A stretch of DNA of 64,000 nt from DATAGZ01 sp036263455 (GTDB lineage: Bacteria; Pseudomonadota; Alphaproteobacteria; Dongiales; Dongiaceae): positions 124,001-188,000 of the forward strand of contig DATAGZ010000001.1 in the NCBI GenBank assembly GCA_036263455.1, written 5' to 3'. This document shows positions 41,926-50,561 of the stretch, piece after piece. The notes under the pieces were generated by a model. It saw only the letters and a list, made by a program, of their open reading frames with translations, was not told the origin of the DNA and made no database searches. The position numbers and the translations under genes were made by a program. Position 1 is the first letter of the stretch; every line of letters starts with the position of its first letter.

Positions 41926-42357
41926 GGCGCGGCAGATGGTCGGGCTTCTAGCAGATCGCCCGAATACAGGCCAGCCCTTCAGGTGCACTCTCACCCCGCC
42001 GCTGACGCGGCGACCCTCTTCCATCAAGGGTGAGGTCAATCTAAACCCTCCCCCTCGATGGGGGAGGGTTGGGTGGGGGTGATTTCAGGGATCAGAAGAA
42101 TAGAAATCTTCGCACCCTCACCCGGTTCGGCCCTTCGGGCCACCGCCACCCCCCTCCCATCGAGGGAGAGGGTATGAGGTTTAGTCCTCGCTTCGGCCAT
42201 CTCCCCCGAGGGAGAAGATTTATTGGTCCGGCTAGGCCGAGCATGACACTCTGCATCAAGGGAGAACGTTAATCCAAAGCCCCTTCGCGCGTCGCCCCAA
42301 CCGCCACGCTTGATTCGCGGGAGCGGTCTTGGCACTTTGCGGCCCGAGGGAGTGTTC
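41926..42357. repeat. Intergenic repeat cluster, second copy set
   Basis: The 432 bases between tRNA-Leu and the flavoprotein gene contain no supported gene. They hold the second copy of unit A (42046-42141), a preceding fragment gccgctgacgcggcgaccct shared with 39658-39676, and a diverged unit B (42219-42270). The last about 85 bases contain the upstream region of the next gene; no promoter consensus stands out. Confidence 0.7.
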
Positions 42358-43365
42358 ATGAATCCAGAAACTACCGATGTGGCGATCATCGGCGCGGGGC
42401 CGGTCGGCCTGTTCGCGGTCTTCGAATGCGGCATGCTGAAGATGCGCTGCCATGTCATCGACGCACTCGATGCCGTGGGCGGGCAATGCACCGCGCTCTA
42501 TCCTGAAAAGCCGATCTATGACATTCCCGGCCACCCGGCCCTGATGGCAGGCGAGCTGATCGCCCGGCTGCAGGAGCAGATCGCGCCCTTCCAGCCGCGT
42601 TTCCATCTCGGCGGGCGGGCGGTGTCGCTCCGCCGCATCGAGACGGGCTGGGAGGTCACGACCGAGCGGGGCGTGGCGGTGCAAGCGCGCGCGCTCATCA
42701 TCGCCGCGGGCTGCGGCGCCTTCGGACCGAACCGTCCGCCGCTCGAGGGTATCGAGGCCTATGAGGGCCGGTCGGTCTTCTACGCGGTGCAGCGGCGCGA
42801 GGATTTGCGCGGCAAGCGGGTGGTCATTGCCGGCGGCGGCGATTCGGCCGTCGATTGGGCCATCGCGCTGAGCAGCGTCGCCGCCTCGGTGCAGATCGTG
42901 CACCGGCGGCCCAAGTTCCGGGCCGCCCCCGCCTCCGCCGCCGCGCTGACGGCACTGCATGAGGCTGGCGCGATCGAGCTGGTCGTGCCCTACCAGCTTC
43001 ACGCCCTGCATGGCGAAAATGGCCGGCTGACCGCGGTCGAAGTTGCCTCGCTGGATGGCGCGCGCCGCACGCTTCCCGCCGATATCCTGCTGCCTTTCTT
43101 CGGTCTCGCCATGGAGCTGGGGCCACTCGCCGAATGGGGCCTGGCGCTCGAACGCAATCACATTCCGGTGCGGCCCGACAGCTGCGCCACGCAGACCGAG
43201 GGTATCTTCGCGATCGGCGACATCATCCATTATCCCGGCAAGCTCAAGCTCATTCTGTCCGGCTTCGCCGAGGCGGCGCAGGCCGCGCACGCGATCTATC
43301 CGCTCGTCCATCCGGAACAGGCGCTGCATTTCGAATATTCGACGACCACGGGCATTCCCGCCTAG
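42358..43365 (+). CDS. TrxR-like ferredoxin/flavodoxin-NADP+ reductase
   Basis: The 335-residue flavoprotein begins with an FAD-binding Rossmann motif (VAIIGAGPVGLFAVFECGM), then GGQCTALYPEKPIYDIPGHP, the NADPH motif VVIAGGGDSAVDWAIAL, VQIVHRRPKFRA, and the C-terminal FAD segment GIFAIGDIIHYPGKLKLIL. It lacks the CxxC disulphide of thioredoxin reductase between the domains, placing it in the thioredoxin-reductase-like ferredoxin-NADP+ reductase family. I chose the ATG at 42358; a TTG at 42310 adds 16 residues. The cyclodeaminase gene follows after 5 bases. Confidence 0.88.
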   Translation: MNPETTDVAIIGAGPVGLFAVFECGMLKMRCHVIDALDAVGGQCTALYPEKPIYDIPGHPALMAGELIARLQEQIAPFQPRFHLGGRAVSLRRIETGWEVTTERGVAVQARALIIAAGCGAFGPNRPPLEGIEAYEGRSVFYAVQRREDLRGKRVVIAGGGDSAVDWAIALSSVAASVQIVHRRPKFRAAPASAAALTALHEAGAIELVVPYQLHALHGENGRLTAVEVASLDGARRTLPADILLPFFGLAMELGPLAEWGLALERNHIPVRPDSCATQTEGIFAIGDIIHYPGKLKLILSGFAEAAQAAHAIYPLVHPEQALHFEYSTTTGIPA

Positions 43366-43370
43366 AACCT

Positions 43371-44330
43371 ATGGCCGCGCCCGCCCTGCCTTTTCTGGAC
43401 GAAGCCGCGCTCGATGGCCTGCTCGATTACCCTTCGCTTATCGCGGCGCTGCGCGCGGGCTTTGCCGAACGCCGCATCGCGGCACCGCAGCGCCACCATC
43501 ACCGGATCGGCGCGAACGATCTCCTGCTCATGCCCGCCTGGGAGGAAGGCAAGGAGAGCGGGGTCAAGATCGTCACCGTGGCGCCCGACAACCCGCGCCA
43601 TGGAATGGGCGCGGTGCAGGGCGTCTATGTGCTGCTCGACGGGCCGACCGGCCGTGTGCGCGCTTTGCTGGATGCGCCCGTCCTGACGCGCCGGCGGACC
43701 GCGGCCGCCTCGGCGCTGGCGGCTTCTTTCCTTGCGCGCCCCGAAAGCGCAATCATGGCGATGCTGGGCACCGGCGCCCTGTGCCTGCCACTGATCGAGG
43801 CCCATGCCAGTCAGTTCCCGCTGGCGGAGATCCTGATCTGGGGACGCACGCCCGACCATGCCGAAGCGCGCGCCAGGGAAGCAACGGCCAGGGGCCTGCC
43901 CGCCCGCGCCGTGACGGACCGCGCGAAGGCGATAGAATGCGCCGATATCGTGACGGCGGCCACGCTCAGTACCGATCCCCTCATCGCGGGCGATGTGTTG
44001 CGGAGCGGCGCTCATGTCGATTTGGTCGGAGCCTATCGGCCCGACATGCGGGAGAGCGACGATGCCGCCATTACGCGGTCTCGCCTCTTCGTCGACAGCC
44101 GGGAGGGCGCGCTCGCCGAGGCCGGAGACATTCTCCAGCCGCTGCAAGCGGGGCTGATTACCGAAGCATCGATCTGCGCGGATCTCTTCGATCTGTGCCG
44201 GGGCGCCCATGCAGGGCGGCGGGACCCCGCCGAAATTACGCTGTTTAAATCGGTTGGCCTGGCGCTCGAGGATCTGGTGGCCGCACGCCTGGCGCTCGCG
44301 CGCCTATCGGGCGCCCCGACCGGGGAATAG
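43371..44330 (+). CDS. Ornithine cyclodeaminase/mu-crystallin family protein
   Basis: The 319-residue protein contains LLDYPSLIAALRAGFAERRI, HHHRIGANDLLLMPAWEE, GVKIVTVAPDNPRHGM, VQGVYVLLDGPTGRVRALLD, RRTAAASALAASFLARPES and the NAD-binding segment MAMLGTGALCLPLIEAH. Relatives use NAD(P) to cyclise ornithine or reduce/oxidise imino acids such as delta-1-pyrroline-2-carboxylate. The Lys in GVKIVT and Arg in TRRRTAAASAL match substrate-binding residues. The start at 43371 is five bases after the flavoprotein stop; a long overlapping upstream frame is not coding. Confidence 0.87.
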   Translation: MAAPALPFLDEAALDGLLDYPSLIAALRAGFAERRIAAPQRHHHRIGANDLLLMPAWEEGKESGVKIVTVAPDNPRHGMGAVQGVYVLLDGPTGRVRALLDAPVLTRRRTAAASALAASFLARPESAIMAMLGTGALCLPLIEAHASQFPLAEILIWGRTPDHAEARAREATARGLPARAVTDRAKAIECADIVTAATLSTDPLIAGDVLRSGAHVDLVGAYRPDMRESDDAAITRSRLFVDSREGALAEAGDILQPLQAGLITEASICADLFDLCRGAHAGRRDPAEITLFKSVGLALEDLVAARLALARLSGAPTGE

Positions 44331-44344
44331 CCCGCGAAAGCCGC

Positions 44345-44650
44345 TCAGGGCTCCTCCTCGCCGATATCCTCGATAACGCCGGAGACATCCTCGTCATCGC
44401 CGAGCTCGGACGTGTCTTCGATCACCGCATCGTCGTCGCTGCTCTCGATATCCACCTCGCCGAGCGGCTCCGCTTTCGGTTCCGGCTTGGGTTCGGCCGC
44501 GACGCGCTGGGTGCGCTTGCTCTTCAACAAGGCTTCGGGATCGAAGACCGCGTTACATTTGGGACATTCAATTGGATTGCGCCGCATGTCATAAAAATGT
44601 GCGCCGCAATTCTGACACAGCCGCTTCAGGCCCCATTCGAGTTTGCTCAT
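44345..44650 (-). CDS. TIGR02300 family zinc-ribbon protein
   Basis: The 101-residue protein starts MSKLEWGLKRLCQNCGAHFY, with a Cys4 zinc ribbon (CQNC and CPKC) and KPEPKAEPLGEV, then a strongly acidic tail (DIESSDDDAVIEDTSELGDD). This architecture is the alphaproteobacterial TIGR02300 family of unknown function, named FYDLN_acid. Here the FYDLN motif reads FYDMR. The start is the ATG at 44650; the longer frame to 45349 is antisense to the J-protein gene. Confidence 0.9.
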   Translation of the reverse strand: MSKLEWGLKRLCQNCGAHFYDMRRNPIECPKCNAVFDPEALLKSKRTQRVAAEPKPEPKAEPLGEVDIESSDDDAVIEDTSELGDDEDVSGVIEDIGEEEP

Positions 44651-44755
44651 GCCTACCTCTGTTGCGCCCGTATAAGCAGAGCGCGAATTGCCCGTCAAGC
44701 GCTTCTTCTTCGTCGCCCCGCTTGCCCGGCGCAGCGAAGCAGCGCATAGTGGGCC

Positions 44756-45334
44756 ATGGCGCGTAAGGCCCGCAAAACCGAAGAAAAGACGGAGGCACGG
44801 GCCTGCGATCGGCCCGGCTGCGCCGGCGAAGGGCGTTATCGCGCGCCGCGCGACCGGACGCATCTGCGCGACTATTATTATTTCTGCCTCGACCATGTCC
44901 GCGATTACAACAAGACCTGGGATTATTATGCCGGAATGGGTCCCGAGGAGATCGAGCGGGAAATCCGCAACAGCATCGTCGGCGAGCGCCCCAGCTGGCC
45001 CCTGGGCCGGCGCGGCGCGCCCGGCCTGTTCGCGCGGCGCATGCGCGGCAGCCACTTCATTCCCGACGATGCGAGCGAGGATATCGCCCAGAATTTCGGC
45101 GAGCGGCGCGGCGGCAAGGCCAAGGTAGTCCAGACCAGGGAAGATGCCGCGCGCGAACTTCTCGGGCTCGCACCGAACGCGACCTTTACCGAACTCAGGC
45201 AGCGCTACAAGGCCCTGGTGAAAAGATGGCACCCCGATGCCCATGGCGGCAACCGTGACGCGGAAGAGAAATTGAAAGACATCAACCAGGCGTATTCGCT
45301 CCTCAAGGCCGCCTTGCGGGGCGATGCCACCTAG
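44756..45334 (+). CDS. DnaJ-domain (J-protein) co-chaperone-like protein
   Basis: The 192-residue protein has a Cys/His-bearing N-terminal region (ARACDRPGCAGEGRYRAPRD, YYFCLDHVRDYNKTWDYYA) and a C-terminal J domain (residues about 133-188: RELLGLAPNATFTELRQRYK, ALVKRWHPDAHGG, INQAYSLLKAAL) with the HPD tripeptide that stimulates Hsp70. This build, small protein with a C-terminal J domain, is common next to cobS in alphaproteobacteria. It ends 13 bases before the cobS start. Confidence 0.9.
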   Translation: MARKARKTEEKTEARACDRPGCAGEGRYRAPRDRTHLRDYYYFCLDHVRDYNKTWDYYAGMGPEEIEREIRNSIVGERPSWPLGRRGAPGLFARRMRGSHFIPDDASEDIAQNFGERRGGKAKVVQTREDAARELLGLAPNATFTELRQRYKALVKRWHPDAHGGNRDAEEKLKDINQAYSLLKAALRGDAT

Positions 45335-45347
45335 GTTACATAGAGTC

Positions 45348-46334
45348 ATGCACGAAAGTTTAGACCCGGCCCTTCAGCCCGATATTGAGGTTTCCGTGCG
45401 CCAGCTGTTTGGCCTGGATACCGATCTCCATGTTCCGGCCTTCGGCCGCCGGGGGGAGCTCGTCCCCGCGGTGGACGAAGCCTATCGCTTCGATCACGAC
45501 ACGACCATGGCGATTCTGGCGGGCTTCGCCTACAACCGTCGCGTCATGATCCAGGGCTATCATGGCACCGGCAAGTCCACCCATATCGAACAGGTGGCCG
45601 CGCGCCTGAACTGGCCCTGCATCCGCATCAATCTCGACTCGCATATCAGCCGCATCGATCTGGTCGGACGCGATGCGATCGTCGTGCGCGAGGGGAAGCA
45701 GGTCACCGAATATCGCGAGGGCCTGCTGCCTTGGGCGCTGCAGCATCCGACCGCTCTGGTCTTCGATGAATATGATGCCGGCAGGCCCGATGTCATGTTC
45801 GTCATCCAGCGCGTTCTCGAGGTCGAGGGCAAGCTGACCCTGCTCGACCAGAACCGGGTCATCCATCCCCACCCCGCCTTCCGCCTCTTCTCGACGGCCA
45901 ACACCGTCGGGCTCGGCGATACGACCGGCCTCTATCACGGGACACAGCAGATCAACCAGGGACAGATGGACCGCTGGAACATCGTGGCCACCCTCAATTA
46001 CCTGCCGCATGACGAGGAAGTCGCGATTGCGCTCGCCAAGGTGCCCCAATTCTCGACCGACGAGGGGCGCAAGCTCGTCAATGCCATGGTTTCCTGCGCC
46101 GAGCTGAGCCGGACGGGCTTCATCGGCGGGGATATCTCGACCGTCATGTCGCCCCGCACGGTCATCACCTGGGCCGAGAACACCAAGATCTTCGGCGATG
46201 TGGCCTTCGCCTTTCGGGTATCCTTCGTGAATAAATGCGACGAGCTGGAACGGCCGATTGTCGCCGAATATTTTCAGCGCTGTTTCGGCTACGAGCTCAA
46301 GGACATGACCCGTGGAAAGGTCGCCCTGCATTGA
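45348..46334 (+). CDS. cobS: Aerobic cobaltochelatase subunit CobS
   Basis: The 328-residue AAA+ ATPase contains VSVRQLFGLDTDLHVPAFG, the Walker A GYHGTGKSTHIEQVAARLNW, Walker B VFDEYDAG, and the conserved FRLFSTANTVGLGDTTGLYH and VMSPRTVITWAENT segments. With CobT it forms the ATP-driven chaperone complex that lets CobN insert Co2+ into hydrogenobyrinate diamide in aerobic B12 synthesis. It starts at the ATG at 45348 and lies nine bases before cobT. cobN is not in the window. Confidence 0.95.
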   Translation: MHESLDPALQPDIEVSVRQLFGLDTDLHVPAFGRRGELVPAVDEAYRFDHDTTMAILAGFAYNRRVMIQGYHGTGKSTHIEQVAARLNWPCIRINLDSHISRIDLVGRDAIVVREGKQVTEYREGLLPWALQHPTALVFDEYDAGRPDVMFVIQRVLEVEGKLTLLDQNRVIHPHPAFRLFSTANTVGLGDTTGLYHGTQQINQGQMDRWNIVATLNYLPHDEEVAIALAKVPQFSTDEGRKLVNAMVSCAELSRTGFIGGDISTVMSPRTVITWAENTKIFGDVAFAFRVSFVNKCDELERPIVAEYFQRCFGYELKDMTRGKVALH

Positions 46335-46343
46335 TCGCGCGCA

Positions 46344-48185
46344 ATGGCGGCGGTCATGGCGCATAACTCCGACACGGTCGAGGAATTCCGCCGCGCGACA
46401 TCGGCGGTGATGCGCGCCCTCTCCGAGCGCGCCGAAATCGAAGCGACTTTCGCGCCGGGCCCGCCCGCCCTGCTCGGCAACGAGGCGCGCCTCAGCCTCC
46501 CGCCCCGCCACCTGCCCGAGCGGGAAACCACCTTGACCCGCGGCCAGGCCGACAGCATGGCCCTGAGGCTGCGCTACCACAATGCCGGCCTGCATGCGCG
46601 CGAGGCGCCGCAATCGGAACTCGCCCGGACGATTTTCACCGAGCTGGAACACGCGCGGCTCGATGCGTTGGGCGCGCGGCGCTTTTCGGGCGTCGCCCAC
46701 AACCTCTCGGCCCTGCTCGAGGAACAATGCCGCAACAAAGGCTATGCCCGGGTGCGCGACCGGCAGGAGGCGTGCCTGCCGGATGTCCTGCGCCTGCTCG
46801 CGCGGGAGACCTTGACCGGCGAGAAGGTCCCTCCCTCGGCGGTATCGATGGTCGATTTATGGCGCAGCGAGCTTGCACCCAAGCTCGAGGGCGATTTGCA
46901 GGAGCTGCGCGATCATCTCGACGACCAGCGTGCCTTCGCCCGGTTCGCGAAGAAACTTCTGCGCGATCTCAACATCGATTTCTCGACGGAAGAGCAGCCC
47001 CAGGAAAACCCCGAAGGCAGCGAGGACAAGTCCGAGGCGCCTAACCCGCAGAATCGGGGCGGGCAACAAGAAGAAAGCCAGCAGAGCGACGCCATGAAGG
47101 CCCAGGATGCCGATAGCGACGCACCGGAAGGCGAGCAGGCGCAGGAAATCCTGGCCATGCCTTCCGATGGCGGCGAGGAGCGCCCGGGCGAGAGCCCGCG
47201 GCAGACCGAACACGGATTCGAGCGCCGCAACGATACCGCCTACCGCCCCTTTACGACGCAGTTCGACGAGGTGGTCGAGGCGGCCGACCTGTGCGACAGC
47301 GAGGAGTTGACCCGCCTGCGCCAGCTCCTCGACCAGCAGCTGAACGCGCTGCAGAGCGTGGTGAGCAAGCTCGCCAACCGGCTGCAGCGGCGCCTGCTCG
47401 CCAAGCAGAACCGCTCCTGGAATTTCGATCTGGAGGAGGGTTTGCTGGACGCCGCCCGCCTCGCGCGGGTCGTGGTCAATCCAACCCTGCCTCTGTCCTA
47501 TAAGCAGGAGAGCGATACCGAATTCCGGGACACCGTCGTGACCTTGCTGATCGATAATTCCGGTTCCATGCGCGGCCGGCCCATCACCGTCGCGGCGCTA
47601 ACCGCCGACATCCTCGCGCGCACGCTGGAACGGTGCGGGGTCAAGGTTGAAGTACTCGGCTTCACCACCAAATTGTGGAAGGGCGGACAATCGCGCGAGA
47701 CGTGGATCGCCCAGGGCAAGCCTGCCAATCCGGGTCGACTCAACGACCTGCGCCACATTATATACAAGAGCGCCGATACGCCCTGGCGGCGCGCGCGCAA
47801 AGGGCTCGGCCTGATGCTGCGCGAAGGGATCCTCAAGGAGAATATCGATGGCGAATCGCTGCTCTGGGCGCATGCGCGCCTGATGGCGCGCAGCGAACAG
47901 CGGCGTATTCTCATGGTCATTTCCGACGGCGCACCGGTCGATGATTCGACCCTGTCGGTCAATCCTGGCAATTACCTGGAATTGCATCTGCGCGATGTCA
48001 TCGACTGGATCGAGACACGCTCGCAGGTCGAACTGCTCGCTATCGGCATCGGCCACGACGTCACCCGCTATTACCGCCGGGCCGTGACCCTTGTGGATGC
48101 CGAACAACTCGGCGGCGCCGTCCTGGAGCAGCTCGCGGCGCTTTTCGAGGAAAAACCGCCCCGACCAAAATACGTGGCCTCCTGA
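46344..48185 (+). CDS. cobT: Aerobic cobaltochelatase subunit CobT
   Basis: The 613-residue partner of CobS contains an N-terminal domain (EEFRRATSAVMRALSERAEI), a highly acidic, disordered linker at about residues 215-290 (ENPEGSEDKSEAPNPQNRGG, EESQQSDAMKAQ), and a C-terminal von Willebrand A domain with the MIDAS motif LLIDNSGSMRGRPIT, later LMVISDGAPVDDSTLS. Mg2+ in the MIDAS helps contact CobN. The gene follows cobS by nine bases. Confidence 0.95.
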   Translation: MAAVMAHNSDTVEEFRRATSAVMRALSERAEIEATFAPGPPALLGNEARLSLPPRHLPERETTLTRGQADSMALRLRYHNAGLHAREAPQSELARTIFTELEHARLDALGARRFSGVAHNLSALLEEQCRNKGYARVRDRQEACLPDVLRLLARETLTGEKVPPSAVSMVDLWRSELAPKLEGDLQELRDHLDDQRAFARFAKKLLRDLNIDFSTEEQPQENPEGSEDKSEAPNPQNRGGQQEESQQSDAMKAQDADSDAPEGEQAQEILAMPSDGGEERPGESPRQTEHGFERRNDTAYRPFTTQFDEVVEAADLCDSEELTRLRQLLDQQLNALQSVVSKLANRLQRRLLAKQNRSWNFDLEEGLLDAARLARVVVNPTLPLSYKQESDTEFRDTVVTLLIDNSGSMRGRPITVAALTADILARTLERCGVKVEVLGFTTKLWKGGQSRETWIAQGKPANPGRLNDLRHIIYKSADTPWRRARKGLGLMLREGILKENIDGESLLWAHARLMARSEQRRILMVISDGAPVDDSTLSVNPGNYLELHLRDVIDWIETRSQVELLAIGIGHDVTRYYRRAVTLVDAEQLGGAVLEQLAALFEEKPPRPKYVAS

Positions 48186-48242
48186 TCGCGCGAAAAACGG
48201 AACCATTTGATCACCTCAGCCGTTAGAAGCCAGAGGTGATTC

Positions 48243-48908
48243 ATGATCCGGAGAATCGTGCGTGTCGTTGTCGTGGCTGCCGCCTTGGCCGCGGCTGGAA
48301 CTATCCTGGCCATCATCGTTCCCCGCTCGCGCGAGCGGTCCCGCTCCCGCTATCTGCGCGCCGACCCGCATCGCGTCTATGAAGCGATCCTGGACAGCGA
48401 AGGCATGACGGCCTGGCGCTCGGACGTGCGGGAGGTCCACACACGGCGCAACCGCAAGAAATGGATCGAAGTGCTGCGCGGCAATATCGAGGTCGAATAC
48501 CAGGTGACCCGCACTGTTCCGGACGAACTGGTCGAAATGGCCTTCTATTCCGACCTGGGATTCAGCGGACGGCTCATGATCGAAATGGTCGAGCACGAAG
48601 CTGGAACCAATATCACTATCACCGAGAATACCAGCTACGACCGGTGGATCGCGGGGGCCTTGGCCTGTCTCGTCAATCTGTTCGAACTGGGCATCGATCG
48701 CTATCTGACCGACCTCAAATCCTATCTCGAAGGAGATGAAGAAGACACCGACGAAGAGGACGAGGAAAACGACGCCGAAGAGCAAGATGACGAGGAGGAA
48801 GAGGAAGACGACGAAGAAGAAGAAGACGAAGACGAATCTGAGGCGGAAGAGGAAGCCGAAGAAGCCAAGGAACAGAAACCGCGCCGCAAACGGCGCTCAC
48901 GGCGGTAG
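48243..48908 (+). CDS. SRPBCC-like membrane-anchored protein with polyacidic tail
   Basis: The 221-residue protein has an N-terminal membrane segment (VRVVVVAAALAAAGTILAII), a domain of about 115 residues resembling START/SRPBCC lipid-binding folds (YLRADPHRVYEAILDSEGMT, VEYQVTRTVPDELVEM, GTNITITENTSY), and a tail of about 50 mostly Glu/Asp residues ending in a basic cluster KPRRKRRSRR. The ligand is unknown. The acidic tail followed by a basic end is unusual for a membrane protein and might bind a basic partner or metal. Confidence 0.75.
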   Translation: MIRRIVRVVVVAAALAAAGTILAIIVPRSRERSRSRYLRADPHRVYEAILDSEGMTAWRSDVREVHTRRNRKKWIEVLRGNIEVEYQVTRTVPDELVEMAFYSDLGFSGRLMIEMVEHEAGTNITITENTSYDRWIAGALACLVNLFELGIDRYLTDLKSYLEGDEEDTDEEDEENDAEEQDDEEEEEDDEEEEDEDESEAEEEAEEAKEQKPRRKRRSRR

Positions 48909-48954
48909 CGATTGGCGGCGAGACGCGCCGAGCGCGCTATGCTAAGCAAGGGGG

Positions 48955-49860
48955 ATGGTCAATCCTCTGCTCTGGATCATCAGGATCGATTTTGCCGAAC
49001 GGCCAGCGGATGCGCTCCGCTTCGCGCTTGAGGATCGGCTCGATCCTTTCGCAACCGCCCTTTCGAGCTTCGCAGAGGGAAAGGGTTGGCGCATCGAGGC
49101 CATCGCCGAGAATAAACCCGAGCGTGCGGCGCTGCGCGCAGCCCTTGCCGCCTTTTCCGGCGTCGCACCGCGGATCGTTCCCCTACCCGACAAGGATTGG
49201 GTCAAGGAAAGCGAGCGCGGATTAGGCCCGATTCGCGCGGGCCGCTTTTTCATCCATGGCAGCCATTTCACCGGTCGCCCGCCGGCGGGCATGACCGCAT
49301 TCGAAATCGACGCGAGTTTGGCTTTCGGCACGGGTAGGCACGAAACGACCAAGCTCTGCCTCCGCCTGCTTCAGGCTCTGAAAGCAGAAGGTCGTGCTCC
49401 GCGGCGGATATTGGATCTCGGCACGGGCACCGGCATTCTCGCCTTCGCCGCGGCTACCCTTTTCCCCCGCGCCCGCATTCTGGCCGTCGATAATGACCGC
49501 GATTCGGTGCGGATCGCGCGCAACAACGCCCGCCGCAATGGACTTGCCGATAAAGTAGGGATTGCCGTCTCGGATGGGTACGAAGCCCGCCGCATCCGCG
49601 CGGAAAGCCCTTACGAGCTGATCATCGCCAATATTCTCGCCCGCCCCTTGATCGCCATGGCGCCCGATCTCGGCACGCATCTCGATAATCGGGGATACGC
49701 GCTTATCTCTGGCATCACCCGGGACCAGGTTCCCGAGATCATGGCCGCCCACGCGCCCCTCCAAATGGTAAAGCAGCGCAGTCAGGGCCAATGGTCGGCC
49801 CTGCTGCTCCACAAGTTTTCATCATCCAAGAAGAGACTCACGACCCCACGCGGGAAGTGA
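48955..49860 (+). CDS. prmA: Ribosomal protein L11 methyltransferase
   Basis: The 301-residue enzyme has the PrmA layout: a variable N-terminal substrate domain, then AFGTGRHETTKLCLRLLQAL, the SAM-binding motif ILDLGTGTGILAFAAATL, ILAVDNDRDSVRIARNNARR, and the catalytic-region YELIIANILARPL. It trimethylates L11 amino groups with S-adenosylmethionine. The ATG at 48955 fits the family start. It stands alone, converging with the DUF1127 gene, whose stop is next to its own. Confidence 0.9.
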   Translation: MVNPLLWIIRIDFAERPADALRFALEDRLDPFATALSSFAEGKGWRIEAIAENKPERAALRAALAAFSGVAPRIVPLPDKDWVKESERGLGPIRAGRFFIHGSHFTGRPPAGMTAFEIDASLAFGTGRHETTKLCLRLLQALKAEGRAPRRILDLGTGTGILAFAAATLFPRARILAVDNDRDSVRIARNNARRNGLADKVGIAVSDGYEARRIRAESPYELIIANILARPLIAMAPDLGTHLDNRGYALISGITRDQVPEIMAAHAPLQMVKQRSQGQWSALLLHKFSSSKKRLTTPRGK

Positions 49861-50394
49861 TCAGGCCGCGTGGCGGTCCTTCTCCCATTTCCCGCTGCTG
49901 TTGGCCGGCGAGATCGCGGCGGAATGATCGGTGCGAATGCGGGCCCTTCCCCACACGGCCAGGGACATCATATCATAGCCTCGCATGGCCTGGGGATAGG
50001 TCCCCAGGGTACGCGCCGCAACGCTATCCATATTCTTGACGATCTCCTGGAGCTCGTATCGGGACAGGCCGATATCGGCAAGCAGGCGGTCGTCCAGCGC
50101 CGCGAGTTCGCTATAGAGGCGGCGGCGGCGCACCCATCCTACTAGCGGACGGAACAGGTCCGCCATCAGGGCGCGGAACTTGTTGCCGAGAGGAGGCGTG
50201 TTCGTATCCATTCCCACGGCTTGCCGGGCGGCGCCAAGGATCTGATCGCGATTCAAGCCGATATCCACGAGCATGCGGTCGCTCAAGCTGGACAGCTGAC
50301 GCTCAATTCGCATCCGAGCGAATTCCCGCCGAAGCATATCGGTAAAACTCAGCATACTGTTTAACAGGGCCGTTTTTTGTTTATTATCTTTCAT
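49861..50394 (-). CDS. Double DUF1127 protein
   Basis: The 177-residue protein from the ATG at 50394 (behind GGAGAAAG) contains two DUF1127-type helices with the characteristic L-x-D-R-x-L-x-D-I-G-L core: ERQLSSLSDRMLVDIGLNRD and SELAALDDRLLADIGLSRYE. Most DUF1127 proteins are about 50 residues with one copy. Short relatives in alphaproteobacteria bind RNA and tune phosphate and carbon metabolism. A tandem version on a longer backbone may be a regulator of the same type; upstream in-frame starts up to 50562 would overlap the pepP promoter region. Confidence 0.8.
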   Translation of the reverse strand: MKDNKQKTALLNSMLSFTDMLRREFARMRIERQLSSLSDRMLVDIGLNRDQILGAARQAVGMDTNTPPLGNKFRALMADLFRPLVGWVRRRRLYSELAALDDRLLADIGLSRYELQEIVKNMDSVAARTLGTYPQAMRGYDMMSLAVWGRARIRTDHSAAISPANSSGKWEKDRHAA

Positions 50395-50529
50395 ATCTTT
50401 CTCCATAATATCTATCGCCCCTGAACTTCCGGCATCATAACTCAAGAATCTTCTTTTTGCTCCAGAACATGCTGCATTGCAGCGATGCTTTATTTGCATT
50501 GCTTCTGATTTACCGGCGCATTTTTGCAT

Positions 50530-50555
50530 AACTTTGTCGGGATTGTGACAAAGTT
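50530..50555. promoter_or_regulatory. Perfect inverted repeat just upstream of the aminopeptidase start
   Basis: aactttgtc (50530-50538) and gacaaagtt (50547-50555) form nine perfect pairs around an eight-base loop. The right arm ends six bases before the ATG at 50562, over the place where a ribosome site should be. It could be an operator in the divergent DUF1127/aminopeptidase gap or a hairpin affecting translation. Confidence 0.55.
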
Positions 50556-50561
50556 GCGGCA

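Noticed and set aside
39640..42270. GC-rich repeats as a possible CRISPR array
   Set aside because: Spacing is irregular, copies are few, the units are of different length, and no cas gene is present.
43043..44248. Two overlapping plus-strand frames, one shared with the ornithine cyclodeaminase gene and one in another phase
   Set aside because: The upstream extension overlaps the flavoprotein gene and the other frame is Arg/Pro-rich shadow. The ATG at 43371 gives the family start.
44651..45349. Extension of the TIGR02300 frame to 334 residues
   Set aside because: The extra part is antisense to the J-protein gene; the true N-terminus MSKLEWGLK is at 44650.
45360..46727. 455-codon minus-strand frame opposite cobS/cobT
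   Set aside because: It spans two well-supported genes on the opposite strand and has no recognisable motif.
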